In this document: piece after piece, positions 52,355 to 61,991 of the stretch
How positions within the stretch are numbered: position 1 is the stretch's first letter
Layout of the letters: each line of letters opens with the position of its first letter
Assembly (NCBI GenBank): GCA_026770575.1
Contig: MU657242.1
Coordinates: forward strand, 87,951 to 151,950
Direction: 5' to 3'
From: Pelagophyceae sp. CCMP2097
Taxonomy: Eukaryota > Sar > Pelagophyceae
DNA length: 64,000 nt
Position numbers and translations under genes: made by a program
Notes under the pieces: generated by a model
Database searches by the model: none
What the model saw: only the letters and a program-made list of their open reading frames with translations
Told to the model about the DNA's origin: nothing

Positions 52355-52823
52355 CGTGTCGCGGATGGCCGGCCGTCTGAAGTTGCTCGTTTGATACCTA
52401 CAGCCAGACGAGTCCTACAGTTGTCTTTTGGGGGAAAGACGAAGGAAGTACCGGGCTGATGGCTCCCAACCGCAGAGGGCGATGCCTCGAAGCGCTCGGC
52501 GAAGAGAAGGCCGATCCGCCCTCGCCCGGGCCTCTGACCGTGATTACCGCGGTACCCCCTATAGGCCTACTACCTGGCCTATAGCTTTAGGCCTAGGGTC
52601 TGTATTTTTGGCAAACACGTCTTTTCGATGCGGACCGGCAGCAGCCTCGAGGCCTCAGGCCGGAGGCTCGGCCCGCCGAGCCCCAGTCGCTCCGTGTTCA
52701 CCGGCGCGGCCCGGGCCCCGAGTCGGCAAAGTGCGGCGCGCCTCCGGGCCACTCGCAGCGTTCTCGAGCGCTTCATGGAAGGGTGATGCTTATCTGACCT
52801 TGGTTCATTCCGGCGCCGGATCG
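52355..52823. other. No supported gene
   Basis: Intergenic sequence between the MYND-Sel1 start and the SET-gene stop. A short segment (52560-52600) holds a nearly palindromic TATAGGCCTA motif twice. Nothing else stands out. Confidence 0.4.
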
Positions 52824-54623
52824 TCATGCGCCGTCGTCTTCGCCGTCTCCGCCTCTGACGTCGTCGTCGTCTTCGCCTTCGTCGACGCCGGCGAGCATGG
52901 CTCGGAGCGCTTCGACAGCGTCGGAAAGGACTTTGCGCTGCCCGTCGCGGTACATGGCCGCCAAAGCGCGCCGCGTGGCGTCGGCCGCGTCGCGCGCGTC
53001 GGCGTCGGCGGTGGCGTCGAAAGGCGAGAGCCGCGCCTCGAGCGTTTCGAGGAGCAGCCCCGCGGCGTCCGCGTCGATGCCCACGGCGCCGTCGTCCTCC
53101 TCCTCCTCGTCGCCGGCCGCGTCGGCGAGCGCGCGCCAGAGTCCGTCGGGGAACTGGTCGCGTGCGGCGTCGGCTCTATGAATATAAAAGGGCCCTCTTT
53201 TCTCGAGAGCGCCGTCCGCTTTCCGGAAGGCGAGCTCGAGGCCGTAGCAGTCTGCGGCGTTGCCCCGGTACGCAAAGCCGTGCGCCATTAAAAGTTCCTC
53301 GTTGGATTTCGCACCGTAGCAGTTGAAGAGCTCGCCGCCGGCTTTGACGCCTCGCAGACCCGCGGCAAAAGAGGCAGAACCGTCTTGGCACCGCGCCCAG
53401 GAAATCTCAGTCTCCGGGTTGTGGTCCAACAAGTCAAAAAAAGGGAGGAGGACGCCCCTCGTGGCAGAGTCTCGGCTCTCGTTTTCTGAAGAGGCGAATG
53501 CCGCCATTTCCTCCGCACAAGCGCCTTGCGCGGGCGAGAAGACGGCTTCCGGGAAGCGGCGGCTAAAGTACATGGACCGCGCCCACTTGAGAGCGTCAAT
53601 GTCGCAGTGCTTGAAGAGGTGAGCGTCGAGCTTTTGGAGCAGAGGCAGGAACGTGTCGCAGTCGTTCCGCAGCCTTTGAGCTGCCGCTCTTGCCGCGGCG
53701 CCGAGGTTCGTGCCATCCAGGAGCGCTAAATCGGCCTCGGGCCACGACGTGGCGTCGCTGGCTTCCGAAGGCAGTGCTGCTAGGTAGGGGTGGCAGCCTA
53801 GCGTCGTCACGGTCTTCCCGCCGGTGGCGGCCACGATACAGCCGCCTCAGAAGCCCAGCACGACTCGGTTCGCACTTTGGCCTCTGATGCCCATGTTTGC
53901 ACTCTGATGCCTCTGAGGCCTCGGTTTGCACTCTGGTTTTCCGACGGTCCGACGCGGTTGCGGACGGTGCTCGGCGTCATGACGACCGGCTGCCACATCC
54001 AGCCAAAGTACGAACTCGCGCGACGGCTTCGTTGCAACGTCCGCGAAGCACTCGGCGCACGCCAAGCCCACGGCCGAGGCCGCGGCCGACGAAACGCTCA
54101 TGATGACAGAGGCCGGGATGGTCGCTATACTTCCGCCGCCGAGGATTCTGCGCTTGGCGAAGACACCCACACCCAGCGCCGTCGGGCCGACCTACGTCGA
54201 AGCGCGTCGCTGAGGACATCAAAGGGACCCGCTCCAGGGACCGGCGAAGGCCTCGGGTTCGGTCTCGAGGGTTCAGTCTCGAGGGTTCTCGGTCTCGAGG
54301 GTTTGGTCTATATGGTTTGGTCTATATGATTCGTTCTATAGGGTTCGTTCTCGAGGCCCCAGCGCCGTCGGACCCAGTCTCAGGACCATCTCGAGGCCGC
54401 CTCGGGGCCATCCCGGGGCCGCTGTGGTAGGACGTGTGCCGGCTTGCACACTTCGGACGCTGCTACGCACAGTGACGTTGTCGAGGCCCGTGGCGCCCTG
54501 GCGCGTCAGCCAGGCCAGGAGCGCCTCGATCGATGCGGCGCGGCCGACGTCGCCGTCGGCGCCGAGCGTCTCGGAAGCGCCGAGCGCCTCTGCAGCGCTG
54601 CGCTTCATCGGACCAACCGCCAT
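52824..54623 (-). CDS. SET-domain protein lysine methyltransferase (SETD3/SETD6/RuBisCO-LSMT type)
   Basis: ATG at 54623 gives MAVGPMKRSAAEALGASETL and then SIEALLAWLTRQGATGLDNV. An intron with tandem repeats (about 54200-54480) leads to VGPTALGVGVFAKRRILGGG and SIATIPASVIM, the first SET segment (G.G.fA...i..ge....iP). The last, long exon has YLAALPSEASDATSWPEADL, WARSMYFSRRF, GVLLPFFDLLDHNPE and ELFNCYGAKSNEELLMAHGF followed by YRGN, the N-H/YG.ksN.elL signature of this class, with a C-terminal substrate-binding helical region. These enzymes methylate Lys or His in non-histone proteins such as RuBisCO, actin or ribosomal proteins using S-adenosylmethionine. The SET domain is split by an iSET insertion as usual. 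Stop at 52824. One small exon near 53900-54000 is not resolved. Confidence 0.8.
54232..54420. repeat. Tandem repeat in SET-gene intron 1 (GGTCTCGAGGGTT / GGTCTATATGGTT units)
   Basis: Copies of GGTCTCGAGGGTT change into GGTCTATATGGTTT and GTTCTATAGGGTTC, then GGGGCCATC-type units. The reverse complement contains CTCGAGACC, close to the core of the RND-gene satellites. Confidence 0.75.
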
Positions 54624-54838
54624 CGCGAGCCGCCTCCCGCTGCGTCGACGCGGCGGGGCCCGCGGGCGAAGGGCGTCTTCGAAAAAGCGCCGCGGCCTCT
54701 CCACCGTGACTGCACGAATCGTTTTCGTGCGTCCTCGAAAAAACTTTCGCCGAAACTTGAAGGAGAATAGCGATATCCATTGCGCCGACAAGAAAAAATT
54801 CGTTGGTCGTCGAGGAAGTCGGGCGCGCGCGAGGCACC

Positions 54839-56482
54839 ATGTCGACGACGCAGAATGTCGGGGCCTTCGACTTTTGCAAGAACCTCGTCCTCGGCGGCAC
54901 GTATGAAACCGCGTCTGGGCCTCGGCGGAGAACCTAAAGGTTTAGGAAAGCGGAGAACCTAAAGGTTTAGGAAACCGCAGAAGCGCGCGGCCCCGGGGCC
55001 TCGCCGCTCATACCCGCTTAGGTCGGGGTGCATCGCGAAGACGCTCTGCGCGCCGCTGGAGCGCGTGAAGATTGTGTGCGTTGAAGCGCCGCTCGTCGCC
55101 TGAACATCGTCCTCCGCGACGGGCCCTTTGGCGATCAAGGCGGCGCGTAGGCTGCAGACGCGGCCCGCCGGCGGCGCGTCCGTCGGCATGATCGGTGCGC
55201 GGCGTGTGTGTGGCGTGGCCTCTGCGCTCTTGACGGTGTTCTCTGTGCTCTCTCTGCTCTTTGCTTCCTCGGCGCTTGTCTCACGCCTCTCAAAAAGGCA
55301 CGGCGCGCGCCATCGTCGCGGACCAGGGCGCGGCGGCGCTCTGGCGCGGCAACCTCGTCAACTGTGCGTTTCGGCCTCGCCCGTGGGTTTGGGAATCACG
55401 TTGAGGGGACGCACAGGATCTAGGAGACGCCTTCAATGCGGCCACGCGTAGGCGCGCGCTACTTCCCGACGCAGGCCATCAACTTCGTGCGTCTGCGGCG
55501 CCGACCGGATGCATATTTTCGCCCACAGAAAGCATTTTGTGCGTTTCACGGCCCACCGCGTCTTACAGGCGTGCAAGGACAAGTACCAGCAGTTCTTCGT
55601 GCCGCCGCGCGAAAACGGCTTCTTCCAGTGGTTCGGCGGCTACCTGCTCGCCGGCGGCGCCGCGGGGGCCACGTCGCTCACGGTGGGACAGCGGCGCCCC
55701 AAAGTGGACAGTCGCAAACGTGCCTGTTTCGGCCCAAATTTGGGACAGACGAGTCTTTCGGCCGAGCGGCCGCGTAGGTCGTTTACCCTTTGGAGTTTGC
55801 GTACACGCGCCTGGCGGCGGACACTGGCGCGAAGAAGCAGTTCCCCGGGGGCTTGCCGGACGTCGTCAAGCAAATCGCTGCGAAGGAGGGTTACGTCGGC
55901 CTCTACCGCGGCTACGGGCCGAGCGTGGTGGGCATCATCGTGTACCGCGCGGGGTACTTTGGGTTTTACGACGTTGGTAAACAGCTCGCGTTTAAAGACG
56001 GAGGTGCGTGAATCACAATTGCGAGGCGTTTTCATGCCACGTGTGCATCGTTTTCCCGCCGCGGGGGCATCTCTCGCGCACCGTCACGTAGGCAAGGACA
56101 CGTCCATCTTCCTGCGCTTTGGGCTGGCCCTCTGCGTCGACATTTCCGCAGCCGTATTCGCGTAAACGCCCGCGTCTTTTCGGTAACACTTTGTATGAAT
56201 AATTCCCCTCGAACCTCGCTTGCCGCAGTGCCCTCGACTGCCGCAATGCCCCCGCTTGCACTCTCCCGCTCCAGGTACCCGCTGGACACGATCCGCCGGC
56301 GGTTGATGATGCAGTCTGGAGCGGCGACGCAAGAGTTCACGACTGCCTTTGGTGCCGCCAAACACATCTCACAGACCGAAGGCGCCGCGGGGTTCTTCAA
56401 GGGCTGCGGCGCAAACAACGTCCGCGCCATCGCCTCGGCGTTGGTCCTCGTGCTCTACGACGAGGCGAAGAAGATAGCGTAA
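54839..56482 (+). CDS. Mitochondrial ADP/ATP carrier (SLC25 family)
   Basis: The carrier swaps cytosolic ADP for matrix ATP across the inner membrane. Exons: 54839-54900 (MSTTQNVGAFDFCKNLVLGG), 55022-55075 (SGCIAKTLCAPLERVKIV), 55151-55194 (LQTRPAGGASVGMI), from 55298 (GTARAIVADQGAAALWRGNL), about 55453 (ARYFPTQAINF), about 55571 (ACKDKYQQFFVPPRENGFFQ; AGGAAGATSLT), about 55779 (VVYPLEFAYTRLAADTGAKK; GLYRGYGPSVVGIIVYRAGY), a small one near 56100 and about 56270 to 56482. All three Px[D/E]xx[K/R] carrier signatures are visible (APLERVK, YPLEFAYTR, YPLDTIRRR). The ADP/ATP-specific signature reads RRRLMM rather than RRRMMM. It is divergent from the SET gene (215 bp between starts). At least eight introns, one junction near 55370 not resolved. 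Confidence 0.9.
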
Positions 56483-56757
56483 ACTCGTATCAGACCCGTT
56501 TCCAAACGCAGATTAATCTCTTACATCTTACACCAGCCGAGACCCCCGGGCGCCCTTTCGCGACCAAATGCGGAGGGCACTGCCGCAACGGCTGTTCGGG
56601 ATTGCCGGAGCGTATTTCTGCCGGCCCGCGTGGCGTATGGAGAAAGTGAAGTTTTACGCGAGTATTCCAATGGATGTGAAACTGGTGTTTGAATGATTAT
56701 CGAGCGCCGGGTGAACTGCGACGGGAGCCGCGCACGCGACGAGGTTTGATTCCTCCG
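56483..56757. other. Convergent 3' region, nothing recognised
   Basis: Between the carrier stop and the cytochrome-b5 gene stop on the other strand. No repeats or frames of interest. Confidence 0.5.
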
Positions 56758-57626
56758 CTAGCGAAGCGGCGGAGCTGCGCCCCTCGGTGCTGTCACAAGC
56801 CGGGGGGCGCGAGAGCGACCCGTCAGCTGACGACGCAGGGCCCGCCGCCCGGCGCGCTCGGCGCGCCTACGATTTTCGTCGAGGCGCCGTTGGGGCAACC
56901 GTCGCAACGCGAGTCTTTCGATGGCACGCGGCGTGGACTCACCGGACTCGTCGCTCGGGCAAAAGACAAGTTTCCCGATTCGGTGCGTCTCCCACAGCTT
57001 TTGCGCCTTGAAGGAATGGAACTGGACGTCGTCGCTGCAGTCTCGTCCTCCGGCGTGTCTGACAATCGACTGCGTGCCCGCCGGATGCCGAGCCAAAAAC
57101 GTCGTCACGTCATAAACGTCCGTCCCCGCCACCAACCAGCAAGAGGAAGCAGACGCGTGCCTTCGCACTTGGCAGAGCGTGAAGGACTGACCCGCCGCCG
57201 CGCCGCGCCGCCGGCCTTCCTGCCGCGCCACTGGAACCGGAGGCATCGCGGCCTAAATACAGAGCGTCGGACAAAGGCCGAGCGTCGGGCGCGTTCGCCT
57301 CTCGGCAGCCTCGGCCAGAGGCTCCCACTTGAGACGGACGCTGGTAAAAAAAGGACCTGCACCCGCCTTTTTGCGAGGCACTTTGGACACGATTCTTCCG
57401 CGCAGACGTCGCCGCAGGCGTCGCAGGCGTCGCAGGCGTACACCTCGGGCTCCAGCTCCGCGCGGCTCGCCGCGGCGGTCGGTTCGTCATCGCAGTCTTC
57501 GTCTTCAGAGACACACCGCGAGCTGCTCGTGGCCACCGCGCCGCATTTCTCGCAGCCCGCGGCGTTGTCGGCGGCGTGGTGCGCGCGCGCGCGCGCGCCG
57601 TGCTTGCGCGGCGACCCGCCCGACAT
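56758..57626 (-). CDS. Zinc-ribbon - cytochrome b5 domain protein
   Basis: ATG at 57626 gives MSGGSPRKHGARARAHHAAD. Next comes a Cys-rich stretch (CEKCGA, CDACDACGDVC, CPKC) spaced like two zinc ribbons or knuckles. After an intron the cytochrome b5 fold follows: SFTLCQVRRHASASSCWLVA, VYDVTTFLARHPAGTQSI and AGGRDCSDDVQFHSFKAQKL followed by the terminal IGKLV. The two haem-ligand histidines are present (HPAG and FHS), although the first motif is HPAG instead of HPGG. No C-terminal membrane anchor is visible, so a soluble protein is likely, and the tail after IGKLV is Arg-rich and may be out of frame. The combination of zinc ribbon and b5 is unusual; electron transfer to an unknown partner is inferred. 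Confidence 0.68.
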
Positions 57627-58087
57627 GGCGCGCGCGCGCGGGGGGCAAGGCCACGACTCCGCACTCCACGGCGACGCACTGCGGTCCGTTGACAAGGGGG
57701 TGTTGCATTTTCAATTTCGCCGGCGACGGCCCGAGTTATGCGGTCTTACCCAGGCTTTTGACGGAATAGAGGGTAAAAGGGGGCGGGGAATCGAGTGGTC
57801 GCATTGTTTCCGCGCGATTCGCGCTCCTTGGCGCCGATTCCTCACAAAATTCGCCGTATTTGAGCCTTGCGGGCTTTTGAGCGGCGCTTCCAACGCCCCG
57901 GGCACGTGACAGCCTTTACCCGGCCTACCCGAGAGACGCCCGTACGAGACAGCCTATTTTTCAGGCTGCTGCAATGGCCAGTTGTGGATTCGGTTGTGTC
58001 CTCAATAAGGGATTTTGAAGAATTGATGAGGGTATTAAAAACATTTATTGAGATATTTTCTGTTTCTGTTTCGGTGTGTATTTATTG
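57627..58087. other. Upstream of cytochrome-b5 gene, no supported gene
   Basis: Includes the promoter side of the zinc-ribbon/b5 gene. From about 57960 it becomes AT-rich (TTGAAGAATTGATGAGGGTA; TTTCTGTTTCTGTTTCGG). A (CG)n run lies at 57579-57598 within the gene. Confidence 0.4.
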
Positions 58088-58110
58088 AGGACCCGAAGGG
58101 TCCTTGCCGT
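58088..58110. repeat. Single arm of the 63-bp hairpin repeat
   Basis: AGGACCCGAAGGGTCCTTGC followed by CGT matches one arm of the hairpins at 15255 and 35704. The second arm is absent; LRR sequence follows at once. Confidence 0.75.
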
Positions 58111-58949
58111 TTAAAATCAACGCCAGTTTACGGCACTCGAGCGGCTCGGTGACTATTGGTGACTGCGCGGCGCTGACGTCGCTGGACCTGTCGAGTTGCT
58201 ACCGCCTCACTGCGCTACCCGGACGGCTCGGTAACTGCGCGGCGCTGAAGACGCTAAACATGTCGTGCTACAGCCTCGAGACGCTGCCCGCGTGGCTTGG
58301 CGAATGCGCGGCGCTGACGTCGCTGAACCTGAAGCATAGCACCGGCCGCGAGACGCTGCCCGCGTGGCTCGGTAACTGCGCGGCGCTTTCTCGCTGAACC
58401 TGTGGGTGCGACGGCCTCACTGCGCTGCCCAAGCGGCTCGGCGACTGCGCGGCGCTGAAGTCGCTAAACCTGGCGAGGTGCACCAGCCTCACAGCGCTGT
58501 CCGAGCGGCTCGAAGACTGCGCGGCGCTGACGGAGCTGAACCTGTCGCATTGCTACGGCCTCACCACGGCTGCGCTTGAGGGGCTCGGTAACTGCGCGGC
58601 GCTTATCTCGCTGAACCTGTTTGCGCGCGAAGGCCTCGACGAGCTACCCGAGGGGTTCGGTGACTGCGCGGCGCTGACATCGCTGGACCTGACGTTGTGC
58701 GAAGGCCTCACCACAGCTGCACTCGAGCGGCTCGGCGACTGCGCGGCGCTGACGTCGCTGGACCTGTCGTATTGCCGCAGGCTCCGCATGCTCCCCGAGC
58801 GGCTCGTCGACTGCGCGGCGCTGAAGACGCTGAACCTTTTTGCAGCGGCATCCTCCGCAACGACGCCGTCGTCCGCGGCCTCGAGGCCCGCGGCTGTGCG
58901 GTCTCTTTTTAAGAAGAAAATCCTTTTGGCGTTCACTCCAGTCGGTTGA
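58104..58949 (+). pseudogene. Leucine-rich-repeat gene fragment with compensated frameshift and internal TGA
   Basis: Eleven or so 24-residue LRRs of one pattern (GDCAALTSLDLSYCRRLRML; NCAALKTLNMSCYSLETLPA) are read in one frame from 58104 to the stop at 58947-58949. At 58386-58390 a base is missing (GCGCTTTCTCG for GCGCTGACGTCG) and at about 58405 one is gained, so the frame is restored, but TGA falls in between (58395-58397). No ATG precedes the first repeat; the first in-frame ATG is at about 58259. The 3' end (TPSSAASRPAAVRSLFKKKI) is not LRR-like. It is probably a decayed or incompletely assembled member of an LRR family. The repeats are so regular in DNA that they form a 72-bp tandem array. 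Confidence 0.78.
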
Positions 58950-59112
58950 CGCCGTCCGCTGGCGCCGCTGAGCGACTCCAAATAAGGGCGCGCCGCGTAT
59001 AGCGCCAAGCCGCGTCGCAGCGCCCTGGATGCGCGGGCGCCCGAGGGGCCAGACTCGCGCCTCGCGTGCCAAAGGAGCAGGCGTGAGGCGTCTGTGCGCT
59101 TCTCAACGGGTT

Positions 59113-60642
59113 TTAGAGGCGCGGCGGCGGCGGCGCGGGCGCCGAGGTGTAGTCGGTTTCGTGTTCGCCGCTCGTGGTGAGGAAGGTAGAGTCCCCAAGA
59201 TGCTGTTTGGACGCGGTCGGGACGTTGGATTGGACGGCGTTGATCTTGGCGAATAAGAGGCGTAGGACGTGCTCGCGGTCCTCGGGCGAGAGGTCCTTCA
59301 AGTGCACCTTGCTGGACGCGGCGTGCGGCGGGACGGCTTGCGTCGAGAGTCCGTAAGCGTCCATGTCCTTGCCCGCCTGGAGCGACCGGATCTTCGGAAA
59401 ATTTGCGCCATTCCCCGCCGCCACCGCCGCCGCCATTTTTTGGCGGTAGTTGGCCATGTCGGCGCGGTACTGGTCCTTTCGCTTGCCCCGGATCTCCGAT
59501 TTGACGTCTTCAAGCGCTTGGAGAAAATATTGCTCCACTTCCGTCCTTTGATGCAGCACGCCCTCTGCCAGTTTGCGCAGATGCTTCAGCTCCTTGTCCT
59601 TCAAGCGCAGCATCTGCCTCAATGCCGCAGCGTCCAAGGTCTGCTCCTCTAAGTTGGATTGTAAACCCGACCTCAGCTGCGAACGGTCCGCTGAAAATTG
59701 CTTGGCCGCATCCCTCAAAAGCTCGTCCAAGGCGACGACTTTGTCCTGCAACCGCGTCACCTCGCGGTGCCGCGAATGCGCCTGCCTCGCGTACTCCAAC
59801 TCGGCGTCTTTGAAGAGAGTCACTTGCCTCTTCAGAATTCTGTTCGAGTCGTCGCACTTCGCCTTGTCCTGAGAAAGCTCCTGGGCCACCGTCTGCTGGA
59901 ACCGCAGCTCCTCTGCCATCCTGCGGTTCTCCGAAATGACCTTTAAAGTGTCCGAATCGAGACCCTTTTGCATCTCCGCCTTTGCGACCTTGCGCATCTC
60001 CGCAGCCTTCTTCTCAAAGTCTTTTTGCATCTGCGCCTTTTCGAACATCAACTTGCGCTCGTACGTCGTCGCCTCGGCCGCGCAGGCGTGGCGTAAAGCG
60101 TGTACTTCGCTTTGAAGAGCGGCGAGTTTGTCGTCCATGCAAGTTTTTAAGTCTCGGAACGCGTCCACCTTCGCAAGCTCGTCCTCGAGAGTAGAAACCT
60201 ACCATACCAGCTGGAACGCCTGCTCTATGCCGGAGCGCCCCGGGGGTTGATACGGTCCACCGGGACAAAGTCCCCAGCGAACAGATAAACACACCTGCGC
60301 CGCCGAAGAGGTCTGCGTCTTCTCCAGCTCGGCGGCCATGCGGTCCGCGACTTCCTTGTGCTTGGCCTTGAGCTCGCCGACCTGCGCGGAACGCTCCGCC
60401 TCCGCCACGCCCACCTCGTCCGAGAGGGCGTCGATCTTCACGTCCTTGGCCTCCAACTCCTTTTCAAAGTAGGCGACGAACTCGTGCGTGTCTTTTTCAG
60501 ACTTTTCTAGGCGATGCTTGAGCAGCTCGTTCTCGCGCCGCAAGACGTCGTACCGCCGCTGCAAAGAATCAAACTTCTCCAGCTCCAGCTGGTGCGTCAG
60601 CCGAAGCACCTCGGGAGGCAGGTGCAGCACCGCCTCCGACAT
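59113..60642 (-). CDS. Coiled-coil protein, probably basal-body/ciliary (BBOF1/DUF4515-like)
   Basis: Exon 1 (60642 to about 60295) begins MSEAVLHLPPEVLRLTHQLE and is coiled coil throughout (RRENELLKHRLEKSEKDTHE). An intron of about 95 bp (GTGTGTTTATC donor, GGTAG acceptor) leads to a second exon (STLEDELAKVDAFRDLKTCM ... EVEQYFLQALEDVKSEI ...). It ends with the non-helical tail HVLRLLFAKINAVQSNVPTA and then PAPPPPRL, TAA at 59113. Total about 470 residues, nearly all heptad-like. The E-F-V-A-Y-F and F-L-Q-A-L-E-D-V-K segments recall the DUF4515 family (BBOF1/CCDC176), which acts at basal bodies and ciliary microtubules. That assignment is from memory of the pattern and is tentative; a generic coiled-coil scaffold is the alternative. 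Confidence 0.62.
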
Positions 60643-61171
60643 GACCGCGGATTCGCGCCGATGGCGGCGGCCGGTAAGCGGGGCCAAAAAGCGGGCGACG
60701 GAGGCGCCGAGCCGAGGCCGCACTGAAAGCCGCGGCGCCTAAAATCGACGGCCCGACCGCGAGCCCGCAAAGATCCGCCGCGCGGTCGGAGCCCCGCCTC
60801 CGCGGGAAGACCGCCGCCGCGCCTCCGTCCGGGGGCGCCGATGGGTTTGGGAGTGTAACAGCGCCACAAAGGATTTGTTCAGCCATCAGCAAGCAAGAAG
60901 GTTTTTAAATTTGCAACTTTTGGATCGAGCGACGTCGTCCCGGGCGGGCCGGGCCGGGCGGGGCCGGGGGCCGGGCCGTGCCACCTTCGACACCGCCCTC
61001 GGAGCGGTGGCCTCGCACGCGCGCCCCGCGGCCGCCGACTGCCTCCGTCGGGGCGCAGTGGCGCAGTAGCGACCGGTTCGAAGCCAGCTATAATTACGGG
61101 TCAACGGCGCGCGTCGCTGCTCACTTCGTGCACTGCGGGGACCTGCTTCGTCCGCGGGTCTTTGTTAGCAT
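60643..61171. other. No supported gene
   Basis: Upstream of the coiled-coil gene, with strong CG/GGGCC runs (60940-60990). A short tRNA-like motif near 61050-61085 is discussed under rejected items. The region ends at the stop of the WD40 fragment. Confidence 0.4.
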
Positions 61172-61648
61172 CTAGAGCGCGACGTTCCAGAGCCGCGCCG
61201 TCCTGTCGAGGCTCGCCGTAACGACGCGCGTGCCGTCGGGCGAGAACGCGCAGCTGTTGACGGGGCCGGTGCCGTACACCTTGAGGATGGCGTCGCCCTT
61301 TGCGATCAAATCCTTCCATACGAGCTTGGGCACGGCCGGCGCCACGGCGCGCGCACCTCGAGCGACTCGTGCTGTCACGAGGAGCGCGTTCGGTGACGCC
61401 GCCAGCCGCATGATGAGCGCGAGTAGGTCGGTCAGTTCGAGCACCTCTAGAATCGACACAACCCGGGCCAGCGGCTCTGATGAGAACCCACGTTTTAGGA
61501 ACTTTAGAATAGAAGTCGGAAAGGTTTGAAGAGGATGCGGTGCAACGACGGGCGCCCGCGGGACGGTGCAGGCCTTTGCGGGCTGTGCCTCGAGAGGGCC
61601 GTGGCGCGGTCTGCGCAAAGGGGTTTCAAATGCGAGGTGGAGTGACAA
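61172..61648 (-). pseudogene. Truncated WD40 paralogue (one blade left)
   Basis: The frame without an upstream ATG contains VSILEVLELTDLLALIMRLA, then SPNALLVTARVARGARAVAP, PAVPKLVWKDLIAKGDAILK and a single WD40 blade (VNSCAFSPDGTRVVTASLDR; TARLWNVAL), stop 61172. It is collinear with the gene at 34268 but lacks its four other blades, so it cannot form a propeller. It retains an open frame across the position where the 34268 copy has TGA. Probably a gene remnant; a short functional protein is less likely. Confidence 0.65.
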
Positions 61649-61991
61649 GTGCGAGATTGAGCGCGATATGGACTATGGACAAAGGGCAGAGCTGCAGAGC
61701 CTCGTCTGCTACGGCTGCGTCTGCTGCGTGCTGCTACGGGTGGGCCGTGAGGACGGCGCGCCTGCGGTGGAGCATCCACAAGGAGGGTACGAGCGCGCCG
61801 CACGGCGTCGTCGCACGCCCGAAGAGGGCTCTTTTGCAGGGCAGATGTTTGATCCACGGAGGTGAACTCCATGGAAAGACGCCGGAGCCGAGCGCGATGC
61901 GCAACGCGCGGCGCGCCAGCTCGCGCGCCAGCTGCGCACGCCACGCCTCGGGATATCCCCACGTCGACGGTGCGCCGTCTCAAAGGGAGTC
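61649..61991. other. 3' flank of the isoaspartate-methyltransferase-like gene, nothing recognised
   Basis: No frame with recognisable protein, no repeat. A plus-strand frame here is antisense and featureless. Confidence 0.4.

Noticed and set aside
58088..58110. Rho-independent terminator at the hairpin arms (also 15255 and 35704)
   Set aside because: The host is eukaryotic, there is no gene just upstream in the right orientation and no T-run follows. The hairpin travels with a dispersed repeat.
61050..61090. Possible tRNA gene (GGCGCAGTGGCGCAGT followed by GGTTCGAAGCC)
   Set aside because: A-box and B-box-like motifs are only about 10 nt apart, with no room for an anticodon arm, and no acceptor stem pairs. 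It may be a tRNA-derived fragment at most.
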